A model generated the notes under the pieces. That model did not search any database. It worked only from the letters and a program-made list of their open reading frames with translations, and was not told the origin of the DNA. This document shows positions 1-5,101 of a stretch of DNA of 9,165 bases, piece after piece (the stretch's first letter is position 1; each line of letters starts with the position of its first letter). This DNA comes from CALKCV01 sp964619285 (GTDB taxonomy: Bacteria > Cyanobacteriota > Cyanobacteriia > Cyanobacteriales > Microcoleaceae). The stretch covers positions 1-9,165 of the forward strand of contig CAZUCT010000276.1 in assembly GCA_964619285.1 (NCBI GenBank), in the 5' to 3' direction. A program made the position numbers and the translations under genes.

Positions 1-24
1 CCCTTTCAGGCGCGACCTGGAGAA

Positions 25-47
25 TCTGCGTGGTTTTAACCCGCAGA
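25..47. repeat. Bulged hairpin TCTGCG...CGCAGA
   Basis: The outer arms TCTGCG (25-30) and CGCAGA (42-47) enclose an inner GGTT-TT-AACC palindrome (32-41), with T31 as the only unpaired base between the two helices. The same outer arms around a different inner palindrome recur at 9120-9142. It has no T-tract, so a dispersed palindromic repeat is likelier than a terminator. Confidence 0.45.
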
Positions 48-102
48 GTGTCAACAGCTAAGTAGGTAGGCAAAAATATTTGCAGAAAATTTTCCCCGTA
101 GA

Positions 103-119
103 ACAGACATCTTGTCTGT
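103..119. repeat. 7-bp inverted repeat ACAGACA-TCT-TGTCTGT
   Basis: Perfect 7-bp arms are separated by 3 nt, which is short enough to form a hairpin on either strand. It lies in the gene-free stretch downstream of the MoxR gene. It resembles short dispersed palindromes common in filamentous cyanobacterial genomes, although that comparison is from memory. Confidence 0.4.
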
Positions 120-120
120 G

Positions 121-142
121 TCTAATTAATTGTCTAATTAAT
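121..142. repeat. 10-bp direct repeat TCTAATTAAT
   Basis: Two exact copies of TCTAATTAAT (121-130 and 133-142) are separated by TG. The unit is AT-rich and sits directly beside the large terminator-like hairpin. No function can be assigned. Confidence 0.4.
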
Positions 143-154
143 TTGGCACTCCTA

Positions 155-200
155 CTTAAAAACTAATGGGGGCGCTTTCGCGCCCCCATTAGTTTTTAAG
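155..200 (-). terminator. Strong hairpin, probable terminator of the leftward gene block
   Basis: A perfect 21-bp stem (155-175 with 180-200) closes a 4-nt loop. It starts 38 bp beyond the stop codon of the MoxR gene. The stem has a GC core (GGGGGCGC with GCGCCCCC) and outer arms with a five-base A/T run, so either strand places a U-rich stretch after the GC core. On the minus strand the loop reads GAAA, a stabilising GNRA tetraloop. The U run lies inside the paired arm rather than after it, which is slightly unusual. It may act in both directions. Confidence 0.65.
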
Positions 201-237
201 TGCCCTGGGGCGCACCCATAGCCTTTGAAAAACTCCC

Positions 238-1155
238 CTAAAGCTCGGGAATTGGTATCGAAGGTAACAGCCATTCCGAGATAATAGTGTTAGCTCGCCG
301 CCCCCCCGCCGGAATCAAACGATGGGACAGCACGAAAGGAGCCAAAGTCTTCACATCATCGGGAATAGCAAAATCCCGCCCTTCGAGAAACCCATAAGCT
401 TGAGTCGCCCGATGCAAAGCAACGGCACCCCGAGGACTCGCTCCCAAAGTAATTTCCGAATGCTCCCTGGTAGCTCGTACCAAATTGACAATATACTGCT
501 GTAAAGACTTATCGACCTTAACTTTACTGACAAGGCGACGCAACTCCAGCACCTCCACTAGAGTAATACAAGGTTTCAACTCCGAAGGCTCCATACCGCC
601 AGATAACCTTTCGAGCATCTGAAGTTCCTCTGCCTCTGTCGGATAACCCAATGTCAGAGACAGAGTAAAACGGTCCATTTGGGCCTCGGGCAAAGGAAAA
701 GTTCCTTGATATTCGATAGGGTTTTGAGTCGCGATCGCAAAAAACGGGTCTCCCACCGGACGAGAAACCCCATCGATAGTTACTTGTCGCTCTTCCATCA
801 CTTCTAAAAGAGCCGACTGAGTGCGAGGAGTGGCGCGGTTAATTTCATCTGCCAGCAGCACGTTAGCAAAAACTGGACCGGGGAGAAATTCAAATTGTCC
901 CGATTTAGGGTTCCAGATATTAGTGCCGGTGATATCCGTAGGTAATAAATCAGGAGTGCATTGTATCCTTTGAAACTTACCCGCGATCGAGCGAGCTAAG
1001 GATTTAGCTAACAGAGTTTTCCCCACGCCGGGAACGTCTTCTAGAAGGGCGTGACCCCCAGACAGTAAAGCTACTAACACTAAGCGGATAGAACTTTCTT
1101 TACCGACAATAGTAAGACTTAGATTTTCTTTGAGCTTTTCAATACTTTCTCTCAT
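238..1155 (-). CDS. MoxR-family AAA+ ATPase
   Basis: This 305-residue protein is a complete MoxR-type AAA+ ATPase, a cytoplasmic chaperone family that uses ATP to remodel or activate partner proteins, often ones with VWA or DUF58 domains. Visible motifs are Walker A (DVPGVGKT, 40-47), Walker B (VLLADEIN, 99-106), sensor 1 (ATQNP, 142-146), a probable arginine finger in PLPEAQMDRF (R162) and sensor 2 (GASPRG, 238-243). The C-terminal helical lid runs to residue 305. Length is normal for the family. The start is ATG with no clear Shine-Dalgarno. A heptamer repeat array lies only 11 bp upstream, inside the presumed 5' untranslated region. It is last in a leftward block after the MBL hydrolase and ribF, and a strong hairpin follows. 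No VWA, DUF58 or transglutaminase partner lies beside it in the window, so its client is unknown. Confidence 0.93.
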   Translation of the reverse strand: MRESIEKLKENLSLTIVGKESSIRLVLVALLSGGHALLEDVPGVGKTLLAKSLARSIAGKFQRIQCTPDLLPTDITGTNIWNPKSGQFEFLPGPVFANVLLADEINRATPRTQSALLEVMEERQVTIDGVSRPVGDPFFAIATQNPIEYQGTFPLPEAQMDRFTLSLTLGYPTEAEELQMLERLSGGMEPSELKPCITLVEVLELRRLVSKVKVDKSLQQYIVNLVRATREHSEITLGASPRGAVALHRATQAYGFLEGRDFAIPDDVKTLAPFVLSHRLIPAGGRRANTIISEWLLPSIPIPEL

Positions 1156-1166
1156 AATTTATGGTT

Positions 1167-1215
1167 TGGGGAATGGGGAATGGGGAATGGGGAATGGGGA
1201 ATGGGGAATGGGGAA
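1167..1215. repeat. Heptamer STRR array, seven copies of TGGGGAA
   Basis: Seven perfect, contiguous copies of the 7-nt unit TGGGGAA fill most of the 91-bp gap between ribF and the MoxR gene. Such heptamer arrays are the STRR repeats known from cyanobacteria. The plus strand has seven runs of four G separated by 3-nt AAT spacers, which fits a G-quadruplex motif. The transcript of the flanking minus-strand genes carries the C-rich complement, so any quadruplex would form in the DNA template strand and not in the mRNA. Confidence 0.9.
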
Positions 1216-1246
1216 TTGGTAATTTCGGAGCATTCCCGCCAAAAAA

Positions 1247-2242
1247 TCAAACCTTCAGCAGCGTTTTAGCAACCGCACAATCTTGTTGAATTTGAGCTTT
1301 AAGCTCGTTTAAGGAAGCAAATTTTTGTTCTGGCCTTAAGAATTCTTTCAGTTGTACGGTTAAAGTTTGACCGTATAAATCTCCAGACCAATCAAATAGG
1401 TGAACTTCTACCGTTGGAGCTTGACCTTCAACCGTCGGACGACAACCAATATTCATTACTCCTAATAAAGGAGTAGAAGAGTCTGTCAGTTTTGGCAGAA
1501 AAACTTCCACCGCATAAACTCCAAAACGAGGTAAGAATTTCTCTGGGGGTAACTGAAGGTTAGCCGTGGGAAATCCTAAAGTTCTACCCAGTTTTTCTCC
1601 TGGAATAACTCGACCGATTAAACTGTAAGGTCGTCCGAGAAGTTCGTTCGATCGCCCCACATTTCCTTGCAACAGAAATTGACGGATCGAAGAACTGCCG
1701 ATCCGTTCCCCACTTTCGCAGTAGTAGAGGGGAACCTGCGTAACCTCTATAGCGTAGCTAGCAGCAATCGCCTCTAAATCTTTGGCCCCTCCCGCCCGTT
1801 TCCGTCCAAAACGAAAATCCCACCCCACGCTAATTCGACGGGCATCCAGGTGGCGCACCAGAATTTCCTCCACAAATTCTACGGGAGTCAGGGCCGCCAG
1901 CGCTTCGTCGAATCGTAAGAATACCACTTGTTCGACCCCCATACTTTCCAACAGGGCTATTTTTTCCTCTGGTGGCGTTAATAATTTTTTAGCTTGACCT
2001 GTAAAAAATTCCACCGGGTGGGGCCGGAAAGTTACTACTGTGGAGTAGGGAACTTCTTTTTTATTTGAGGCCATAAGAACTGCCCCATCTCCTCCGTTAG
2101 TTTTAGGGGCAGATTCTGGCATTAAAGCTGGTTTTAATATAGGCCGAACTACTTGGCGATGCCCCCGATGTATGCCATCAAAATTTCCGAGTGCAACGGT
2201 TGTTGGAGTTACAGCATTAGCTAAAGAAGTAGTTATCCACAC
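1247..2242 (-). CDS. ribF: Bifunctional riboflavin kinase / FMN adenylyltransferase
   Basis: This enzyme phosphorylates riboflavin to FMN and then adenylates FMN to FAD, so it supplies all flavin cofactors. The N-terminal FAD synthetase module shows the nucleotidyltransferase motif GNFDGIHRGH (19-28), TFRPHP (71-76) and the SSSIR motif (183-187). The C-terminal riboflavin kinase module shows LGFPTAN (222-228), IGCRPT (265-270) and VEVHLFDW (278-285), whose Glu279 corresponds to the catalytic base of the family. At 331 residues it is slightly long, owing to a low-complexity insert at about residues 36-65 before the TFRPHP strand. The start is GTG at 2242-2240. It places the nucleotide-binding motif at the usual distance from the N-terminus, and no better start or clear Shine-Dalgarno is visible. 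It sits between the MBL hydrolase gene (85-bp gap) and the MoxR gene (91-bp gap) on the same strand. Confidence 0.95.
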   Translation of the reverse strand: MWITTSLANAVTPTTVALGNFDGIHRGHRQVVRPILKPALMPESAPKTNGGDGAVLMASNKKEVPYSTVVTFRPHPVEFFTGQAKKLLTPPEEKIALLESMGVEQVVFLRFDEALAALTPVEFVEEILVRHLDARRISVGWDFRFGRKRAGGAKDLEAIAASYAIEVTQVPLYYCESGERIGSSSIRQFLLQGNVGRSNELLGRPYSLIGRVIPGEKLGRTLGFPTANLQLPPEKFLPRFGVYAVEVFLPKLTDSSTPLLGVMNIGCRPTVEGQAPTVEVHLFDWSGDLYGQTLTVQLKEFLRPEQKFASLNELKAQIQQDCAVAKTLLKV

Positions 2243-2254
2243 GCAAACAATTTC

Positions 2255-2267
2255 GGGTGCATCTCAA
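2255..2267. repeat. 13-nt motif GGGTGCATCTCAA, copy 1
   Basis: The motif lies in the 85-bp gap upstream of ribF. An exact copy in the opposite orientation occurs at 3661-3673 in the divergent gap. Two identical 13-mers restricted to gaps suggest a small dispersed element or a shared boundary sequence. The rest of this short gap holds one HIP1 octamer (2282-2289) and a run of eight T on the plus strand. Confidence 0.4.
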
Positions 2268-2327
2268 ATTTTTTCGCTCCAGCGATCGCGACCCTAGATA
2301 AGCTAACACTTTTTTTTAGCCCTCAAT

Positions 2328-3242
2328 TCATGGTCGCTTCTGTACTACTTTTACCTTTTTTTCCGCAGAAAAACCATTATCCCCATTAGCAGGCGGTATC
2401 AACTGAATAGAAAGACCTTCTCTAGCCATGAGACTATTAGGGAATTTTTGAGCGACTTGCTCTCCCACTCGATCCAGAAATTCATCATTGTGCAGGGGAT
2501 CGTGGTGGAAAATCACCAGTTTTTTAACGTTAGCCGCCTTAGCAACTTTAACAGCTTCCTGCCAGGTCGAATGTCCCCAACCTATTTTTGGGCTTTTTTC
2601 AGAAGAATACTCCTCATCGGTATAAGTAGCATCATAAATAAGAAGATCGGCATTACGAGCCAAAAAGAGAACATTTTCATCCAAGCGATCGGGAAAATGT
2701 TCTGTATCCGTAACGTAGGCCGCAACATAGCCTTGCCAGTTGACGCGATAGCCTACTGCTTCTCCTGGATGGTTGAGCAGGGCATTTTCTACCAAGACAT
2801 CCCCTATTTTAACTGGCCGACCCACTTCAATGTCAAAAAATTTCAGGTCTGCCCCCATAATTTGTAAGGGGACCGGAAAATTTGGGTGAAGCATTTGGTC
2901 GTTTAGTCGCTGTTGGATCGTAGCACCATTAGGAGCAACCGCCCCGTAAACCGAGAACTTATTGATTTTAATAAAGGCAGGCACAAAAAAAGGAAATCCT
3001 TGGATGTGGTCCCAGTGGGAGTGAGTGAAAAACATATGAGCTGTCACGGGCATCTGGGATAATAATGACTGGCCCAAAACTCTGAGGCCCGTGCCGCCAT
3101 CAAAGATTAGGCGTTCTTGGCCCACTCGCATTTCCACGCAAGGCGTGTTGCCGCCGTATCTTACGGTTTCCGCTCCGGGAGACGCGATGCTACCTCTTAC
3201 GCCCCAGAAGTGAACTGTGAATTGATTTTGATTGTCTGACAT
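2328..3242 (-). CDS. MBL-fold metallo-hydrolase
   Basis: This 304-residue protein is a complete metallo-beta-lactamase-fold hydrolase, expected to hold two metal ions and to act in the cytoplasm, as there is no signal peptide. Ligand motifs are THSHWDH (73-79, the HxHxDH signature), His158 in NHPG, Asp179 in VTDTEH and a late histidine in FHHDP (245-249). The opening FWGVRGSIASPG and the DGGTG turn (48-52) mark the subgroup that includes phosphodiesterase-like enzymes related to PhnP and RNase Z. The substrate cannot be read from the sequence. A cyclic nucleotide or other phosphodiester is a family-based guess. The ATG start is well supported by AGGA with a 6-nt spacer, and a promoter-like sequence precedes it. 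It is first in the leftward block with ribF and the MoxR gene. The C-terminal 20 residues are basic and probably disordered. Confidence 0.92.
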   Translation of the reverse strand: MSDNQNQFTVHFWGVRGSIASPGAETVRYGGNTPCVEMRVGQERLIFDGGTGLRVLGQSLLSQMPVTAHMFFTHSHWDHIQGFPFFVPAFIKINKFSVYGAVAPNGATIQQRLNDQMLHPNFPVPLQIMGADLKFFDIEVGRPVKIGDVLVENALLNHPGEAVGYRVNWQGYVAAYVTDTEHFPDRLDENVLFLARNADLLIYDATYTDEEYSSEKSPKIGWGHSTWQEAVKVAKAANVKKLVIFHHDPLHNDEFLDRVGEQVAQKFPNSLMAREGLSIQLIPPANGDNGFSAEKKVKVVQKRP

Positions 3243-3248
3243 GGGTTT

Positions 3249-3252
3249 TCCT
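3249..3252 (-). promoter_or_regulatory. Ribosome binding site AGGA of the MBL hydrolase gene
   Basis: AGGA on the minus strand ends six bases before the ATG at 3242. This is the clearest Shine-Dalgarno sequence in the leftward block and fixes the start codon. Confidence 0.6.
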
Positions 3253-3288
3253 GCAAGATGTTGTTGTTAGTCCATCTAAAGAGCTTTT

Positions 3289-3316
3289 AATATAATGGTA
3301 AACTTTTTGGCATCAA
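3289..3316 (-). promoter_or_regulatory. Sigma70-like promoter for the leftward block
   Basis: On the minus strand, TTGATG (3316-3311, four of six matches to TTGACA) is followed by a 16-nt spacer and TATATT (3294-3289, five of six matches to TATAAT). Transcription would start near 3282 and give a leader of about 40 nt before the MBL hydrolase ATG. No other convincing promoter is visible in the leftward block, so it may serve all three genes. This is a consensus match only. Confidence 0.45.
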
Positions 3317-3349
3317 ATCCAACCTAGATCGAGCCAGCTCGCCATCTTT

Positions 3350-3373
3350 AATATTTTAGAGAATATTTTAGAG
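3350..3373. repeat. 12-bp tandem duplication AATATTTTAGAG
   Basis: Two exact head-to-tail copies (3350-3361 and 3362-3373) lie upstream of the promoter-like sequence for the leftward block. A slippage duplication or a paired binding site are both possible. Confidence 0.5.
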
Positions 3374-3547
3374 CCAACTGACCGACCTGGCCCCATAAAT
3401 AATATTGGCTTTAACCAGTTATTTCCTAACAATAACCTATTAGGGATCCCGATTTAATGCTATCCCCGGCAAATAAGTTTTTTTGTGGTAAGCTTTAAGA
3501 TTAAAATAATATCGGGAGCATCGAATCTTTGCAAAAATAGAAAATGG

Positions 3548-3582
3548 CTAATCGCTAATCGCTAATCGCTAATCGCTAATTG
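3548..3582. repeat. Heptamer STRR array, CTAATCG x4 plus CTAATTG
   Basis: Four perfect contiguous copies of CTAATCG are followed by one variant copy, CTAATTG. The complement of the variant, CAATTAG, is the unit of the array at 5034-5061, so both belong to one repeat family in opposite orientations. Confidence 0.85.
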
Positions 3583-3620
3583 CGTTCTAGAGCCATGCAA
3601 TTAGCAAGAACGCAATTAGC
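3575..3620. repeat. 14-bp hairpin at the end of the heptamer array
   Basis: Arms GCTAATTGCGTTCT (3575-3588) and AGAACGCAATTAGC (3607-3620) are perfect complements around an 18-nt loop. The left arm begins inside the last heptamers, and the right arm leads into the ATTAGCAAAAAGCG box (3622-3635). No T-tract follows on either strand, so this is repeat structure and probably not a terminator. Confidence 0.6.
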
Positions 3621-3660
3621 AATTAGCAAAAAGCGTTGAATTGTAGGTTTTCCTCTTACA

Positions 3661-3673
3661 TTGAGATGCACCC
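3661..3673. repeat. 13-nt motif, inverted copy 2
   Basis: TTGAGATGCACCC is the exact complement of the motif at 2255-2267. It is followed by an AT-rich stretch that could contain promoter elements for the rightward gene at 3856, but no convincing spacing was found. Confidence 0.4.
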
Positions 3674-3855
3674 ATAATATCATATTTATTATTTATTCGT
3701 CTTTCTCGCGGGCGGAAAATGAGCTCTAGGAATCAATGGGGGCTGCTCTGATACTGCGTTGCTGTTCTTTTCCAGATAAATTCTTAATTGTCCGCAATTT
3801 TTTGGGAGCCCTCTGCCCGAGCAAATAAAACTAAGTTTTTCCTCTACTAGCTCAA

Positions 3856-4812
3856 ATGAATCCACTCAAAAAAACCATCGATAATCTGATTATTAGTAAA
3901 ACTCGACCGGGCTTTCTAGAAAGTAGATGGCCTAACCCTGCTAGAGTTTTAGATCGCTTCCCAAAAATGGTCAACGAGGCCACAGCCTCGACCCCACAAC
4001 CAAGAAATAAGACGAAAAATAAGTCAAGGCGATCGCCTCTCTCTACCCGATTTTGGCATAAACTAACTTTTCTGCGCCACCCCAACACCCTCAGATGGCT
4101 GCTGGGTCTGACTATCGTCACGACTTGGGGTTATTGGAACGGAAAGTTGCTTTTGTCTTCCGCCGCCGGGGTGGCGATGATGGTCTTAGTTTACCGGATG
4201 CAGCAGTGGGATTGGCAAGTGCGCTGGTCGGAATTTTGGCGCTCTTCCATCGGTTCTAACCGTCAGTTAACTTTGGCTGTAGGCAGCGGGGCCTTGGCTA
4301 CGGTTAGCGTTTACATGAGCCTATCGATCTGGGTCGATTTAGAGAACCACTGGATCGCTTCTGGTATCATTTTACAAAATTTGAGTTTGGCTGTGGTTAT
4401 TGCTTTGTTGGTTTGGCTGGTTATTGGTAATAAAGCTTCTCAACAACAAGCTTATCTGGAACGAATGCTGGCTTTATTAACCGATCCCGAACCTTTAAAA
4501 CGTTTGATTGCTGTCCGCGAAATAACTCGCTGGGTTACTAATACGAATTTTTCTCGAAATGACCCTAATAAGTTGTTTGGCCGCCTCAATCAATCGGATA
4601 AGGAAACTAGCTTTAATTCTGGGTCTTGGATTTCGCGATCGCATCTCATCGAATGTTTCCAAATGATGCTCCTTCGAGAATCGGAACCCATGGTACATGA
4701 TGCTATTATTGACGCTTTACAAGCTTTGGATAGTTTCCCAAAAAAAATTAATAAACCTCAATCTTTCTCGGTTTCTTTACCTCTTAATAATTATCAAATT
4801 CAGGGGGAATAG
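3856..4812 (+). CDS. Cyanobacterial membrane protein with armadillo-like tail
   Basis: I recognise this as a cyanobacterial family usually described only as armadillo-type fold-containing protein; its role is unknown. The 318 residues begin with a basic, probably disordered region (1-70), followed by four predicted membrane helices at about 81-95, 98-114, 137-160 and 170-191. The segment between helices 2 and 3 is rich in tryptophan (QQWDWQVRWSEFWRS). The tail (195-318) is helical, with two stretches resembling HEAT/armadillo helices (about 203-226 and 264-293), so protein binding at the membrane is a reasonable guess. The ATG start lacks a Shine-Dalgarno. Met38 is an alternative start, and the N-terminal 37 residues are the least certain part. 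The gene stands alone, divergent from the MBL hydrolase and convergent with the lipoprotein gene. Confidence 0.82.
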   Translation: MNPLKKTIDNLIISKTRPGFLESRWPNPARVLDRFPKMVNEATASTPQPRNKTKNKSRRSPLSTRFWHKLTFLRHPNTLRWLLGLTIVTTWGYWNGKLLLSSAAGVAMMVLVYRMQQWDWQVRWSEFWRSSIGSNRQLTLAVGSGALATVSVYMSLSIWVDLENHWIASGIILQNLSLAVVIALLVWLVIGNKASQQQAYLERMLALLTDPEPLKRLIAVREITRWVTNTNFSRNDPNKLFGRLNQSDKETSFNSGSWISRSHLIECFQMMLLRESEPMVHDAIIDALQALDSFPKKINKPQSFSVSLPLNNYQIQGE

Positions 4813-4813
4813 A

Positions 4814-4834
4814 TAATTGTTAATTGTTAATTGT
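4814..4834. repeat. Heptamer STRR array, TAATTGT x3
   Basis: Three contiguous TAATTGT units begin one base after the stop codon of the preceding gene. Two further units occur at 4894-4907. The array borders a MITE-like element, and its last eight bases, TTAATTGT (4827-4834), are repeated at 4992-4999 just beyond that element's other end. Confidence 0.8.
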
Positions 4835-4991
4835 TAATTAGGAGCTGCTGAATCAACCAAAAGCCTAATGCTTTTTGCTAAGAGAATCATTGCTAATTGT
4901 TAATTGTTATTACCGGATTTTCTCCGAATTGCGGGTGGTTTCAAACCCCGGCCACACAAGAATTTTAGATTGATTCAGCCAGCCCTAATTA
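4835..4991. mobile_element. Candidate MITE-like element with inverted ends
   Basis: The ends at 4835-4856 and 4970-4991 are inverted copies of about 22 bp. They share TAATTAGG, GCTG and CTGAATCAA and differ only by two compensating single-base indels. The 157-bp element has no coding capacity. TTAATTGT lies directly outside both ends (4827-4834 and 4992-4999), which looks like an 8-bp target duplication. That octamer is also the local heptamer unit, so the duplication could be coincidental. The interior contains two more heptamers, an inverted copy of the TTAGCAAAAAGC box (4870-4881) and a small GGTTT/AAACC palindrome (4937-4947). No transposase is present, so any movement would need one supplied elsewhere. 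Confidence 0.45.
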
Positions 4992-5033
4992 TTAATTGTT
5001 TTTTGGGTCGATTTTTACCAATTTTTTAACTTG

Positions 5034-5061
5034 CAATTAGCAATTAGCCATTAGCCATTAG
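5034..5061. repeat. Heptamer STRR array, CAATTAG x2 and CCATTAG x2
   Basis: Four contiguous heptamers run directly into the shared box ATTAGCAAAAAGCG (5057-5070), which also ends the repeat region at 3622-3635. The unit is the complement of CTAATTG in the 3548-3582 array. It lies just downstream of the lipoprotein gene, 32 bp past its stop codon at the nearest point. Confidence 0.8.
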
Positions 5062-5101
5062 CAAAAAGCGGTAAGTTCTTGGTGAGTTCGGCAAGCCCTA
5101 A

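Larger units (their letters stand above)
3374..3855. other. Remainder of the divergent intergenic gap, no gene seen
   Basis: The full gap is 613 bp (3243-3855). I find no plausible coding region, tRNA or known RNA in it. It holds a GGGATCCC palindrome (3443-3450), a 7-bp inverted pair TCCCGAT / ATCGGGA (3447-3453 and 3511-3517), a heptamer array with a hairpin (3548-3620), the shared box ending at 3635, and the second copy of the 13-nt motif (3661-3673). A promoter for the rightward gene at 3856 must lie here, but no clean -35/-10 pair stands out. Confidence 0.5.

Noticed and set aside
2448..2867. Open plus-strand frame of 139 codons inside the MBL hydrolase gene
   Set aside because: It is fully antisense to a gene whose metal-ligand motifs are all intact, shows no recognisable motif and has no ribosome site.
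3243..3855. tRNA or small RNA gene in the large divergent gap
   Set aside because: No cloverleaf pattern or conserved T-loop sequence was found; the structure present is explained by repeats.
3852..4121. Open minus-strand frame of 89 codons over the start of the membrane protein gene
   Set aside because: It is antisense to a recognisable family protein and has no motif or ribosome site of its own.
4859..4876. Terminator AAAAGC-CTAAT-GCTTTTT after the membrane protein gene
   Set aside because: The stem has a single G-C and C-G pair and would be weak; the sequence is better explained as part of the repeat box at 4870-4881.
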